Part shown: positions 1 to 10,335 of the stretch, piece by piece
Layout of the letters: each line of letters opens with the position of its first letter
Numbering within the stretch: position 1 is the stretch's first letter
Assembly (NCBI GenBank): GCA_014138645.1
Contig: JACJIB010000002.1
Coordinates: 558,001-622,000 of the forward strand
Direction: 5' to 3'
DNA from: Methylorubrum thiocyanatum
GTDB lineage: Bacteria; Pseudomonadota; Alphaproteobacteria; Rhizobiales; Beijerinckiaceae
DNA length: 64,000 nt
The notes under the pieces: generated by a model
The model's input: only the letters and a program-made list of their open reading frames with translations
The model's database searches: none
Told to the model about the DNA's origin: nothing
Translations under genes and position numbers: made by a program

Positions 1-80
1 TTCTCCTTGTGGCAAGCCCGGGGGAGCTGCAATCTTGCGGGAATGCGCTCGCCTGCGGGGAGCGCCGCCGGAGCCGTCCC

Positions 81-1211
81 ATGTCGGTCGTGAAGGACGT
101 CGAGGTCCCGTACCCGTACACGGCCGAGGTCCGTCGACATGGCGGGCGGGTCCATCGGCTACCCGTCTATGGGTGGACGAGCGCCAGGATACCCGTGGTG
201 CTCGTCTCCGATGCCCCGGTCGTCCTGCGGGCCGAGGGTGTCAGGGTGGCTCGGGACGGGGAGCCGCAGGACATGGCGTGGCGCGCTTGGCGCGGCCTGA
301 ATTGGCGTCCCGTCCTCGACGACAAGGGCGCACCGCAGCGCGTCGACGCTGAGGAGTTCTTCGCCGAGCCTCCGATGTCGCCCAGAACCCGTCGGTGGAT
401 CGACCACCCGTATGGTCGCCGGCTCGGTGCCCGATACGTCGAGGGGCCTGATGCCTTGGGATGGTGGCCGCCCGAAACCCCGGAATTCCTGCCGCGGCAC
501 GACCGCGTCGTGGGTGGGAACCGGGAGGAGGCAGGGGCGGCCGTGGTCGCCCTCGCAGCGGCGGAGTTGGCGGAGATAGGCGGGGTGCTGCACAAGCGTG
601 CCGCCCTCCCGATGTGGGCGCTCGGCTGGAGCCCTCGGCTCGACGGGTACGACGGCGGGATCGCGCTCGTAGTGCCGGACTTCGGCGGACGCGCACCGCC
701 GTCCCTGGGGCTCGTGCCCGCGATGCACCTCGATGTCGCCCAGGAGCTGGCGGCTCGGCTCGTTCGACGGGGGCGTGCGAACCGTCCTTCGCGTTGGACC
801 GCTAGCGCGGACGAGGATGGGGAGCCGAAAGCCCCCGAGGGTAGCGTCGAGGCGTTCGGGAACGTCCCGTCGGGCGACGAGGCCTGCCACACGCTTCTTC
901 ATGCCTACGAGATGTTCACGGCGGTCGTGGATGCCGCGCCCTACAGGCCGAAACCCGCGACCGGGCATGCCTTGGACCAGCTTCTCGAACGCCTGAGCCA
1001 ACTCAACGATGCCCCTTTGGGCATGCATCACTTCGCTCGCGAACTCGCCGATGCGGCCCTCGGCCGGGCGTTCGACCTGATGCAGGACGAGCCTCGCCCG
1101 CGTCACGACCTCTTGGCCGTCCTCTCAGTCCCCCTCGCCGTTGGCGAACGATGCCGGGACTACGAGTGGGACGCCAGCGAGGAATGGGAGGCCGTTCGCC
1201 TCGGCAGGTGA
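81..1211 (+). CDS. Hypothetical protein, 376 aa
   Basis: I do not recognise this protein. The frame is open from the left edge: a GTG at 9 is possible, but the ATG at 81 begins a more natural N-terminus (MSVVKDVEVPYPY) and the upstream residues look like untranslated GC-rich sequence. The product is soluble, rich in Trp, Pro and Arg, with no signal peptide, membrane segment or known catalytic motif that I can see. It stands alone: the next genes are on the opposite strand. Because it lies at the window edge its upstream partners are unknown. Coding character (third-position GC, no competing frame with a sensible protein) supports a real gene; the function is open. Confidence 0.6.
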   Translation: MSVVKDVEVPYPYTAEVRRHGGRVHRLPVYGWTSARIPVVLVSDAPVVLRAEGVRVARDGEPQDMAWRAWRGLNWRPVLDDKGAPQRVDAEEFFAEPPMSPRTRRWIDHPYGRRLGARYVEGPDALGWWPPETPEFLPRHDRVVGGNREEAGAAVVALAAAELAEIGGVLHKRAALPMWALGWSPRLDGYDGGIALVVPDFGGRAPPSLGLVPAMHLDVAQELAARLVRRGRANRPSRWTASADEDGEPKAPEGSVEAFGNVPSGDEACHTLLHAYEMFTAVVDAAPYRPKPATGHALDQLLERLSQLNDAPLGMHHFARELADAALGRAFDLMQDEPRPRHDLLAVLSVPLAVGERCRDYEWDASEEWEAVRLGR

Positions 1212-1330
1212 CGTGCCACGGCCTTTCACAGGGTTCGCACGCTTATGCGGTGCGGAGCCCTGGACTTCGCGGCCTTATGGGATGTGACGGCTCGCCGATA
1301 TGCGGTGCGCGCCAGCCCTGGACCAACGAC

Positions 1331-1624
1331 TTAGCAGCCGCTCGGTACGCCCTTATCAGGGGCGCCACACCGCAGCGGCTGAGGCGGCTCGTTGAACATC
1401 GGCTGGTTGGTGGGGCGCGGGACGTAGGCCCGGACGGCGAACCGCGCCACTGGTGGCGGCGCGCGGAAACGCGGGCTCGGATCGCGGTAGGGCATCTCCG
1501 GCGGCAGCGCCGTGACGGCATGACGTGCGACGGGGCGCCGGCCATACTCGCCCGCCTGCGCCTGCGAGCCCGCAGCGGCGAGGCCGGTCAGTGCCGCAAG
1601 GGCGAACGAGAGCAGGCGGCGCAT
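1331..1624 (-). CDS. Small secreted proline/arginine-rich protein
   Basis: The 97-residue product starts MRRLLSFALAALTGLAAAGS and has a typical Sec signal peptide with likely cleavage after AQA around residue 24, so a periplasmic or secreted location is inferred. The mature part is short, basic and proline-rich, with a single Cys near the end and no recognised domain. It lies 26 nt downstream of the outer-membrane barrel gene at 1651 on the same strand and could be cotranscribed with it. Two other frames are open here, but only this one gives a sensible N-terminus. The function is unknown. Confidence 0.5.
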   Translation of the reverse strand: MRRLLSFALAALTGLAAAGSQAQAGEYGRRPVARHAVTALPPEMPYRDPSPRFRAPPPVARFAVRAYVPRPTNQPMFNEPPQPLRCGAPDKGVPSGC

Positions 1625-1650
1625 GGTGAACCTCAGGCTTCAGAGCTGCG

Positions 1651-2550
1651 TCAGAACTTGATCGCGGCGCCGCCGCGCACGGTGTTCAGCTCGGCCTTAT
1701 GACCCTGGAAATCGTTGAAGAGGACGTATTGATATTCGCCACGCAGGAGGAAGTTCGGCGTGATGGCGTATTCGAGGCCGCCGCCGAGAGCGACGCCAGT
1801 CACGGTTACTTTCTTTGTTATCCCATGAACTGTAGGGTAGTCGGGAATGCTGCCGGGAGGGCTCTTCTGATCGAAAATTTGATAGCCAAAATGATTGACA
1901 TAGGTCGTCGGTCCACCAGTTTGATTGGCTTTGTAGGCTGCTTCGTCGTACGCGTAATTCTGGATGGCGACGGTATCGTTGACGACCGCTCGGCCAACGG
2001 CGAGGCCGCCGGTGACAAAGGGTAGAAAATTTCCAAATCCATATCCGATCCGACCTCGGATCGTCCCGTAATCCTCGATTTCTGTACTCGCTTCGCCAGC
2101 CAGTGCGACTGTATTACGATAGCCGTTCGCAGTAGTCATGACGCGAGTAATCTGATCGAAGGCCGCGCCAGTTTTTCCGAAATATGTGTAATCAGCCTCA
2201 AGGCCCACCACGACGTCATCGAACTGGTAGTTGACGCCAGCGTAGACGCCGTAGCTGGTGCCGCTGGCGTGGATTCCACGTGCTGCGAGAAACTGAGATG
2301 CTTTCATCTCTTCTTCTGCGGCCGTGTACCGAAGTGCATTCGCGACGATTGACTGAAACGCATTGCCGAACCCGAGCGCCGCCGACGAATAGCCGCCATG
2401 CCCGCCGACATAGAAGCCGCTCCAATCGACCACCGGCGCCGGAGGAAGATAATCGTCGTCCGAGCCGCGCAGCACGCCGTAATCGAGATCGGCTGCGAGG
2501 ACGGGCGTTGCCAGAACGGAAGTCAGGAGAGCCAGGGTCGCGAAACGCAT
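1651..2550 (-). CDS. Outer-membrane beta-barrel protein (Omp25/31-like)
   Basis: The 299-residue protein begins MRFATLALLTSVLATPVLAA, a clear signal peptide cleaved before ADLDYG. The mature part has the hallmarks of alphaproteobacterial Omp25/31-like barrels: an early WSGFYVGGHGGY strand, alternating hydrophobic strands, a GRIGYGFGNFLPFVTGG segment and a C-terminal Phe (AAIKF) that acts as the outer-membrane assembly signal in this class. The frame stays open upstream to 2685, but the ATG at 2550 is chosen because it begins the signal peptide. It is the last of three barrel genes in tandem on the minus strand. The likely role is structural or surface-exposed; no substrate can be named. Confidence 0.85.
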   Translation of the reverse strand: MRFATLALLTSVLATPVLAADLDYGVLRGSDDDYLPPAPVVDWSGFYVGGHGGYSSAALGFGNAFQSIVANALRYTAAEEEMKASQFLAARGIHASGTSYGVYAGVNYQFDDVVVGLEADYTYFGKTGAAFDQITRVMTTANGYRNTVALAGEASTEIEDYGTIRGRIGYGFGNFLPFVTGGLAVGRAVVNDTVAIQNYAYDEAAYKANQTGGPTTYVNHFGYQIFDQKSPPGSIPDYPTVHGITKKVTVTGVALGGGLEYAITPNFLLRGEYQYVLFNDFQGHKAELNTVRGGAAIKF

Positions 2551-2690
2551 CGTCGTCGTCCTCAAGCACCGGGCCGGAATTGCGCCGGGCTGACCCTTTC
2601 GTCTTACTTCGGTAACCTTAATTTTCCGTACAGATCCAAGATGGGGACTGGTCTCGCGCTCACATCCGGCGAACCGGAGGTGCACGAACG

Positions 2691-2725
2691 AAAAAAGCGG
2701 CGCCCGGGCAGAGCCTGGACGCCGC
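2691..2725 (-). terminator. Rho-independent terminator of the middle barrel gene
   Basis: Arms at 2697-2709 and 2713-2725 pair over 13 positions (11 Watson-Crick pairs, one wobble, one mismatch) around a 3-nt loop. On the minus strand the stem is followed by six T residues (2691-2696). It lies 28 nt past the stop of the barrel gene at 2754. Confidence 0.85.
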
Positions 2726-2753
2726 GGCGATGCGAAGGGAAGGTGTGATCAGA

Positions 2754-3614
2754 TCAGTTGCCGTAGCCCCGGGCGACGGCCGGCAGCAGGCCGTCGGCGA
2801 AGCGGTAGCGCAGGCCGACGCGGAATTCGTTGGCCGCGAGATCCTTCAGGCGAGTTGCGCCGCCATACTCGTCGAAGCCGCTGCGGACCTTGCCGAGATT
2901 GATGTAGCGATAGGCGGCATCGAGGCTGAAGCCGGCGCCGATATCGTAGGACAGACCGGCCGTCAGGGCCCAGGCGAAGGTTGTTACCGAGTGGTTGGCG
3001 CGGAAGGCGGCGTTGCGCGGCCCCGTGCCCTCGAGCCCGTCGCAGCCGTCGATGAGGCAGGTGGTCTGGGTGTAGTTGCGGCTCATGCGCTTGTCGGCGA
3101 AGCCGACGCCAGCGCCGACATAGGGCGTGAAGCCGTACCACGTGCCGATATCGGCGTAGACGTTGACGAGACCGGTCAGGACATCGACCTTGCCGGCCTC
3201 GAGGTTGTAGCCGGTCTCGAATACCGAGCGCGAGGAGTAGCCGCGGAAGGACGAGGCGCCGCGCTGGTCGATGGTGGCGTCGACACGCAGCCACGGATTG
3301 ATCTGGTAGCCGATGCCGCCGCCATAGCCGGATTCCGAACTCAGCCGCAGGCCGACCAGCGGCGGCATGCCCGGATCAGACGGGTCCGGAATGGCGTCGT
3401 CGCGCGGGTGGTCGTACCAGCTCTGGGTGAAGTCGCCGCGCAGGTACCAGCCGCTGCCGATGGCCACCGGTGCGGCCTCCACCGGCGGGGGCGGCGGCGG
3501 AGGCAGATCCGCTGCGGCCGCACGGCCCGGGAGCACGCAGCTGCCGGCCAGGAGCCCGAGGAGCGTGCCGGTCGCGAGCGTGGCCGCGAGCGCCGAACGA
3601 TGCGATGCGATCAT
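2754..3614 (-). CDS. Outer-membrane beta-barrel protein
   Basis: The start at 3614 (MIASHRSALAAT) is preferred because GAGG lies seven bases upstream; an in-frame ATG at 3626 would add four residues. A long signal peptide (hydrophobic core ATGTLLGLLAGSCVL) ends near AAAADL and is followed by a PPPPPPP linker, a common design in Hyphomicrobiales barrels. The mature 250 residues contain barrel-type strands such as GSGWYLRGDFTQSW, GGGIGYQINPWLRVDAT and YGFTPYVGAGVGF, the last two nearly identical to those of the neighbour at 3792, so the two are paralogues. It ends in GYGN rather than an aromatic residue, which is unusual for this class. The substrate is unknown; a structural or porin-like role is possible. 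Confidence 0.85.
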   Translation of the reverse strand: MIASHRSALAATLATGTLLGLLAGSCVLPGRAAAADLPPPPPPPVEAAPVAIGSGWYLRGDFTQSWYDHPRDDAIPDPSDPGMPPLVGLRLSSESGYGGGIGYQINPWLRVDATIDQRGASSFRGYSSRSVFETGYNLEAGKVDVLTGLVNVYADIGTWYGFTPYVGAGVGFADKRMSRNYTQTTCLIDGCDGLEGTGPRNAAFRANHSVTTFAWALTAGLSYDIGAGFSLDAAYRYINLGKVRSGFDEYGGATRLKDLAANEFRVGLRYRFADGLLPAVARGYGN

Positions 3615-3728
3615 GGGAAGCCTCATCGGAGATGCGGCGACACGATGCCCGCCTCTCGTTTGACCGGTATTCTTTCCGATAAAGGTTATGAACGGCTTAA
3701 CCTTAACCGGCCGAGATCGTGCGGCGTC

Positions 3729-3763
3729 GAAAAACAGGAACGGCGCGGAGAATGTCCGCGCCG
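3729..3763 (-). terminator. Stem-loop terminator after the third barrel gene
   Basis: A perfect 9-bp stem (cggcgcgga / tccgcgccg, 3741-3749 and 3755-3763) with a 5-nt loop lies 28 nt past the stop of the gene at 3792. A run of five T residues follows on the minus strand after a short spacer. Confidence 0.65.
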
Positions 3764-3791
3764 TCGAGGTGTATCGGGAGTTCTCGAGCAA

Positions 3792-4673
3792 TCAGTACTT
3801 GCGTACCAGCGGAGGCGGCGGCGCGTAATCGACCGCCGCTACGGCCACCGGGGCGCCGAACAGGTAGCGCAGGCCGACCTTGACGTCGTGCGCTTCGAGA
3901 TCCTTCACGCGGTAGACGGTCTTGGGGCAGTCGGGGGCGCAGGTGACGACGCCGGTCGTGGCCTCGCCCATATTCAGGTAGCGGTAGGCGGCTTCGAACC
4001 GGACGTTCTCCGTCACAGCGTAGCCGAGACCGGCGTGGAGCGCCCAGGCGAAGTTCGTCCGCTCGTTGCGGCGGCCGATCCCGTATCCGCCCTCATAGGC
4101 GCCGAACCCGCTGTCGGTCACGCCGCCGAAGCTGTGGTGGGCGACACCGACACCGGCGCCGACGAACGGCGTCACGCCGTACCACGTGCCGAGATCGACA
4201 TAGCCGTTGGCGAGGCCGACGATGGAGTCGAACTTGCCGCTGGTGACGTTGTAGCCGCCGGTGTCGCCGAAGGTCTTGTCCTCGGCCACGAAGCTCCACT
4301 TGCTGCGGAAGCGGTACTCGCCGGTCGCATCGACACGCAGCCAGGGATTGATCTGATAACCGACACCGCCGCCGATGAAGTACTGGTTCGACACCTTGTC
4401 CTGAACCACGGCGTAATCGTACGGCTTGGGCGGGTGCGAGACGTCCTCGGCGATGCTCTTGCGCAGGTCGAGCGAGCCGTAGCCGCCATCGACGCGCAGA
4501 TACCAGCCGCCCGCGAACACGTCCGGTTCGGGCAGCGGCGCGGGCATGGGGGGCGGAGGCGGCAGAAGGTCGGCGGCCTGTGCAAGGCAGGGGATCCCGA
4601 CGCCCGCGAGGAGCGTGAGGGAACGCGCCAGTGCGGGAATTCTGGAGCGGCGGCGCATTAAGATATCCTTCAC
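3792..4673 (-). CDS. Outer-membrane beta-barrel protein
   Basis: The 293-residue protein starts MKDILMRRRSRIPALARSLT; an in-frame ATG at 4658 is an alternative start. A signal peptide ends after AQA, then comes a proline linker (LLPPPPPMPAPLPEPD) and barrel strands (GGWYLRVDGGYG, GGVGYQINPWLRVDAT, YGVTPFVGAGVGVAHHS, FAWALHAGLGYAV, VKVGLRYLFG). It shares several strands with the barrel at 2754, which indicates duplication. The C-terminus continues past the last strand with a proline-rich tail (YAPPPPLVRKY). Its promoter should lie in the AT-richer stretch around 4730-4770. It is likely a major outer-membrane protein; transport specificity cannot be read from sequence. Confidence 0.85.
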   Translation of the reverse strand: MKDILMRRRSRIPALARSLTLLAGVGIPCLAQAADLLPPPPPMPAPLPEPDVFAGGWYLRVDGGYGSLDLRKSIAEDVSHPPKPYDYAVVQDKVSNQYFIGGGVGYQINPWLRVDATGEYRFRSKWSFVAEDKTFGDTGGYNVTSGKFDSIVGLANGYVDLGTWYGVTPFVGAGVGVAHHSFGGVTDSGFGAYEGGYGIGRRNERTNFAWALHAGLGYAVTENVRFEAAYRYLNMGEATTGVVTCAPDCPKTVYRVKDLEAHDVKVGLRYLFGAPVAVAAVDYAPPPPLVRKY

Positions 4674-4888
4674 CCATCGAGCGCGCCGAAAGGTCAGGCT
4701 GGCCCGAGATGCGAGTGCAAGGATGATCGAGGAAGGTTAAGTCGAACTTAACGGTAACAATTAGTCTTGCCGATCCCTTGCGGAGACCGGGAAAGCTGCC
4801 GGGAAGTCAGTACCATCGCCGATTGTGCGGTTGTATCGAGAGGTGGTGCCGGGGCGGCCTGCCCCGACGCGGCACCGGAAAAGATGCC

Positions 4889-6229
4889 TCAGGCCGCCGC
4901 GCGGGTGACGGCGTCCACCACCTCGTCCACCACCTCGGCGACGAGAGCGTGGTCGTCGCCCTCGGCCATCACCCGGATGACCGGCTCGGTGCCGGAGGGG
5001 CGGATCACGAGGCGGCCCGACTGGCCGAGGCGATCCTTGGCGTGGGCGATGGCGGTGACGACGGATTCGGCGCGCAGCGGCTCGCCGGAGCGGAAGCGCA
5101 CGTTCTTGAGGATCTGCGGCAGCGGCTCGAAGCAGTGGCAGACCTCGCTCACCGGCAGGTTGCGGCGCTTCACGACGCTGAGGAGCTGCAGGGCGGCCAC
5201 GAGCCCGTCGCCCGTGGTCGCGTAGTCCGACATGATGATGTGACCGGACTGCTCGCCGCCGAGGTTGTAGCCGTGCTCGCGCATGTGTTCGAGCACGTAG
5301 CGGTCGCCGACGGCGGTGCGGGCGAGCGTGAGCCCGAGGCCGTTGATGAAGCGCTCGAGGCCGAGATTCGACATGATCGTCGCGACGAGGCCGGGCTGGG
5401 TGAGGCGCTCGTCCTCCTTCCAGGAGCGGGCGACGGCCGCCATGAGCTGGTCGCCGTCGACCTTTTGGCCCTTCTCGTCCACGATGAGCACGCGGTCGGC
5501 GTCGCCGTCCAGCGCGATCCCGACATCGGCGCGCAGTTCCCGCACCTTCTGCACGAGGCTCTCCGGGGCCGTCGAGCCGACATCCCGGTTGATGTTGAAC
5601 CCGTCCGGCTCGACGCCGATGGCGATCACCTCGGCACCGAGTTCCCAGAGGGTTTCCGGGGCGACGCGGTAGGCGGCGCCGTTGGCGCAGTCCACGACGA
5701 CGCGCAGGCCGTCCAGGGTGACGTGGCGCGGGAGCGTGCGTTTGGCGAACTCGATATAGCGAGCATGCACGCTCTCGATCCGCTTGGCGCGGCCGAGATC
5801 GCGCGATCCGGCGAGGCGGCGGCGCATGTCGCCGTCGATCAGGCTCTCGATCTCCAGTTCCAGCTCGTCGTTGAGCTTGAACCCATCGGGACCGAACAGC
5901 TTGATGCCGTTATCCTCGAACGGGTTGTGCGAGGCCGAGATCATCACGCCGATATCGGCGCGCATCGAGCGGGTCAGCATGGCGACGGCGGGGGTCGGCA
6001 TCGGACCGAGCAGCAGCACATCCATGCCGACGGAGGTGAATCCGGCCACCAGCGCCGTCTCGATCATGTAGCCCGAGAGCCGGGTGTCCTTGCCGATCAC
6101 GACCCGATGGCGATGGTCGCCGCGCTGGAAGATCACGCCCGCGGCCTGCCCGACCTTCAGGGCGAGTTCCGGCGTGATGACGCCGTTGGCCCGTCCGCGG
6201 ATGCCGTCGGTCCCGAAGTGTTTGCGCAA
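4889..6229 (-). CDS. glmM: Phosphoglucosamine mutase GlmM
   Basis: GlmM interconverts glucosamine-6-phosphate and glucosamine-1-phosphate in UDP-GlcNAc synthesis for peptidoglycan and lipid A. The N-terminus [15 protein letters not shown], the phosphoserine loop [14 protein letters not shown] and the Mg-binding DGDADR are all present, and RPSGTEP near the C-terminus binds the sugar phosphate. The start is probably the TTG at 6229: GGAGAAG sits eight bases upstream and it gives the family-typical (L/M)RKxFGTDG beginning and 446 residues. An in-frame ATG at 6268 would add 13 atypical residues. The gene lies downstream of ftsH, tilS, cpoB and pal on the same strand, separated by a TSUP permease gene. 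Confidence 0.95.
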   Translation of the reverse strand: MRKHFGTDGIRGRANGVITPELALKVGQAAGVIFQRGDHRHRVVIGKDTRLSGYMIETALVAGFTSVGMDVLLLGPMPTPAVAMLTRSMRADIGVMISASHNPFEDNGIKLFGPDGFKLNDELELEIESLIDGDMRRRLAGSRDLGRAKRIESVHARYIEFAKRTLPRHVTLDGLRVVVDCANGAAYRVAPETLWELGAEVIAIGVEPDGFNINRDVGSTAPESLVQKVRELRADVGIALDGDADRVLIVDEKGQKVDGDQLMAAVARSWKEDERLTQPGLVATIMSNLGLERFINGLGLTLARTAVGDRYVLEHMREHGYNLGGEQSGHIIMSDYATTGDGLVAALQLLSVVKRRNLPVSEVCHCFEPLPQILKNVRFRSGEPLRAESVVTAIAHAKDRLGQSGRLVIRPSGTEPVIRVMAEGDDHALVAEVVDEVVDAVTRAAA

Positions 6230-6373
6230 CGTCGCTTCTCCGCGCTCGGCGTGGCTCGCAGGGGCCATCTTACCAGATCGAGACCCAGCCGGCGGAGCGG
6301 ATCTCGGATATCGTGAATCGGTTGCTCCGCGACAAAGGCGGTCGAAATGGGGCGGCCCCCGCGGGCTCGGCGG

Positions 6374-7138
6374 CTAACCGAGCAGTTCCGGCACGGCCGA
6401 GACCAGCAGGGCGACACCGGAGGCGGTGAGAAGCCCGAGCACGAGTGTGCGGAAGCCGGCCTCGCTCAGTCCGACATAGGCGCGGCTGCCGAGGAGGGCG
6501 GGGACCAGCATGGCGGGCAGCACCACGAGGATCATCGGCACCATGCTCCGGGTGACGAGACCGGAGGCGATGTAGATGACAAGCGTGACGGCGAGCATGG
6601 ACAGATTGAAGTTCTGGATCACCGCCCGCTGAACGTCCCTGTCGTAGCCGCGCAGCGTGCACCAGAGCGTAGGCAGCGTTCCCGTGAACCCGCCGAGACC
6701 GCCGAGCACGCCGCCGCCGAGGCCGATCGCGGCGTCGGCGATACGGCCGCCGACGGTGATCCGCGGCAGATCCTTCGACAGCAGCATCACAGGACACCAC
6801 AGGACGAGGACGCCGCCGAGGATCGTCTTGAACCAGTGCATGTCGAGATGCGGCAGCAGAAGAACTCCGAGCGGCACGCCGGCGAGTCCGCCGAGCACGA
6901 ACGGCGCGAGCAGGCCGGCGTCGAAGCCGCGACGCACGGTAACGGCGGCGATGACCTGCCCGGCCAGGGCGCCGGTGACGGCGAGCGCCGCCGCCAGCTG
7001 CGGATCGATCACCCATGCCCAGATCGACATGGCGACGAGGCCGAAGGCGAAACCCGACAATCCCTGAACGAAACCGGCCAAGGCAGCCCCGAGACCGACG
7101 ATCACGTAGACCGAACCCGTCATGATCGGCAGTTCCAT
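6374..7138 (-). CDS. TSUP family (TauE/SafE-like) membrane permease
   Basis: The 254-residue protein has about eight hydrophobic segments. It carries the two related halves typical of TauE/SafE anion exporters: GLGAALAGFVQGLSGFAFGL in the first and GLGGGVLGGLGGFTGTLPTL in the second. Family members export sulfite, sulfoacetate or other organosulfur anions across the inner membrane, but the substrate cannot be assigned here. The gene sits between ftsH and glmM in the same direction but is preceded by a strong terminator at 7197, so it probably has its own promoter. An in-frame ATG five codons in (MTGSVYVIVG) is an alternative start. Confidence 0.85.
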   Translation of the reverse strand: MELPIMTGSVYVIVGLGAALAGFVQGLSGFAFGLVAMSIWAWVIDPQLAAALAVTGALAGQVIAAVTVRRGFDAGLLAPFVLGGLAGVPLGVLLLPHLDMHWFKTILGGVLVLWCPVMLLSKDLPRITVGGRIADAAIGLGGGVLGGLGGFTGTLPTLWCTLRGYDRDVQRAVIQNFNLSMLAVTLVIYIASGLVTRSMVPMILVVLPAMLVPALLGSRAYVGLSEAGFRTLVLGLLTASGVALLVSAVPELLG

Positions 7139-7189
7139 CGGCAGGTTTGAGGGAGCGTGGGCCGGAACCTCGCCGCGAGCCCGCTTCCA

Positions 7190-7222
7190 TGAAAAAGGGG
7201 CGCCTTGCGGCGCCCCTCTTTT
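7190..7222 (-). terminator. Rho-independent terminator downstream of ftsH
   Basis: A perfect 8-bp GC stem (ggggcgcc / ggcgcccc at 7197-7204 and 7209-7216) with a TTGC loop is flanked by an A run on the left and TCTTTT on the right, so it could act in both directions. It sits 25 nt past the ftsH stop and isolates ftsH from the permease gene. Confidence 0.9.
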
Positions 7223-7240
7223 CGTTCGGTCGATGATGTC

Positions 7241-9169
<1,929 letters not shown>

Positions 9170-9306
9170 CGATCGGTCCTGGGAGGCGTGCGAGCGTCGT
9201 CCCGCAAAGTCGCGGCATACCCCACGCGCTCCGGGCCAATGTAGGCGGCGGTCCCTCGGTTGCCAAGTAAATCGGCGGTGCCTGCGGCGAGGGCGACCCT
9301 ATAGCG

Positions 9307-10335
9307 TTAGCGGCGGCGCCCGCCTGCCCCGCGCGGCGGGGCGGCGGCGAGGCGGATCCTGCCCTGCGCGTCGGTCTCGATCAGCACGCCGCGCAGGGTG
9401 CGGCGCAGCGCCCTCCCCTCGGCCAAAGCCGGCAGCAGCGCTTCGAAGGCCAGGGCTTCGAGCCGTTCCAGACGCTCCGGAACGGGCTCGGCAAAGCCCG
9501 ACACGATGCGATCGAGGGCCGTACCCAGGACGCGGAGGACGATCGCCTCCGGTTCGCGGCACAGCCTGCGGCCGTCGAGTCGAAGCCGGTCGCCGTCGGG
9601 TTCGGACATCTCGGACAGCACGATTGCGGCGCGCTGCGTCAGGGCAGCGTCGTCCCGCGCGGTGCGGGCGGCGAGGCGTCCGAGCCGCGCCGCGCTCAGG
9701 CCTTCCTCCGCCAGCAGCGGCAGGAGGCGGCGCAGCCGGGAACGGGCGAAGCGCTCGTCCGCGTTGGACGGGTCGCGCAGGAACGGCAGCCGGTGCGCCT
9801 CGCAATAGGCGACGAGATCGGCCTTCGGGAGATCGAGAAAGGGCCGTACCAGCCGTATGCCCGGCGCCAGGGGGCGCTCGACCCGCATCCCGGCAAGGCC
9901 GGAGGGTCCGCTGCCGGCGATGAGCCGCATCAGGACGGTCTCGGCCTGATCGTCGAGGGTGTGGGCGGTGAGGACGAGGCCGGCGCCGATCCGGGCAGCA
10001 TGATCGGCGAGAAGCTGGTAGCGGGCGGCACGGGCCTCCGACTGGATCCGGCTGCCGCGCCGCGGTACGTCCCAGGTCAGGGTCGCGTGAGGGAGGCCCA
10101 GCCGCGCGGCGAGGCGCCCGACCTCGGCCGCCTCTTCGGCCGAATCCGGTCGAAGGGCATGGTCCACGGTGGCGACACGGAGCCCGGTGCGCCCTGAGCG
10201 GGCGGCTGCATGCATGAGCGCGGTGGAATCGGGCCCGCCGGAGACGGCGAGCAGGGCCGTCACCGCGGGCCGGTCGAGAATCGGGGCGAGGGCGTGGGCG
10301 AGCCGTTCGTCGAGGGACGCGGATCTTTCGCTCAA
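9307..10335 (-). CDS. tilS: tRNA(Ile)-lysidine synthetase TilS
   Basis: TilS converts C34 of the CAU-anticodon tRNA-Ile to lysidine, changing decoding from AUG to AUA. The N-terminal PP-loop ATPase motif SGGPDSTALMHAAARS is clear, followed by ATVDHALRPDS and TAHTLDDQAETVLMRL, both conserved in the family. The 342-residue length is at the short end, so the C-terminal substrate domain is reduced. Its start overlaps the stop of cpoB by four bases (ATGA), indicating translational coupling within pal-cpoB-tilS-ftsH. Confidence 0.93.
   Translation of the reverse strand: MSERSASLDERLAHALAPILDRPAVTALLAVSGGPDSTALMHAAARSGRTGLRVATVDHALRPDSAEEAAEVGRLAARLGLPHATLTWDVPRRGSRIQSEARAARYQLLADHAARIGAGLVLTAHTLDDQAETVLMRLIAGSGPSGLAGMRVERPLAPGIRLVRPFLDLPKADLVAYCEAHRLPFLRDPSNADERFARSRLRRLLPLLAEEGLSAARLGRLAARTARDDAALTQRAAIVLSEMSEPDGDRLRLDGRRLCREPEAIVLRVLGTALDRIVSGFAEPVPERLERLEALAFEALLPALAEGRALRRTLRGVLIETDAQGRIRLAAAPPRGAGGRRR

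Noticed and set aside
2730..4661. A 643-codon open frame antisense to the outer-membrane barrel genes
   Set aside because: It is the mirror of two genes with signal peptides and barrel strands; codon bias at high GC keeps the opposite strand open, and its translation (repeats of Val, Gly, Ala, Asp) resembles no protein.
4778..6316. A long open frame antisense to glmM
   Set aside because: glmM is certain by motifs; the antisense product is low-complexity and His/Asp-rich.
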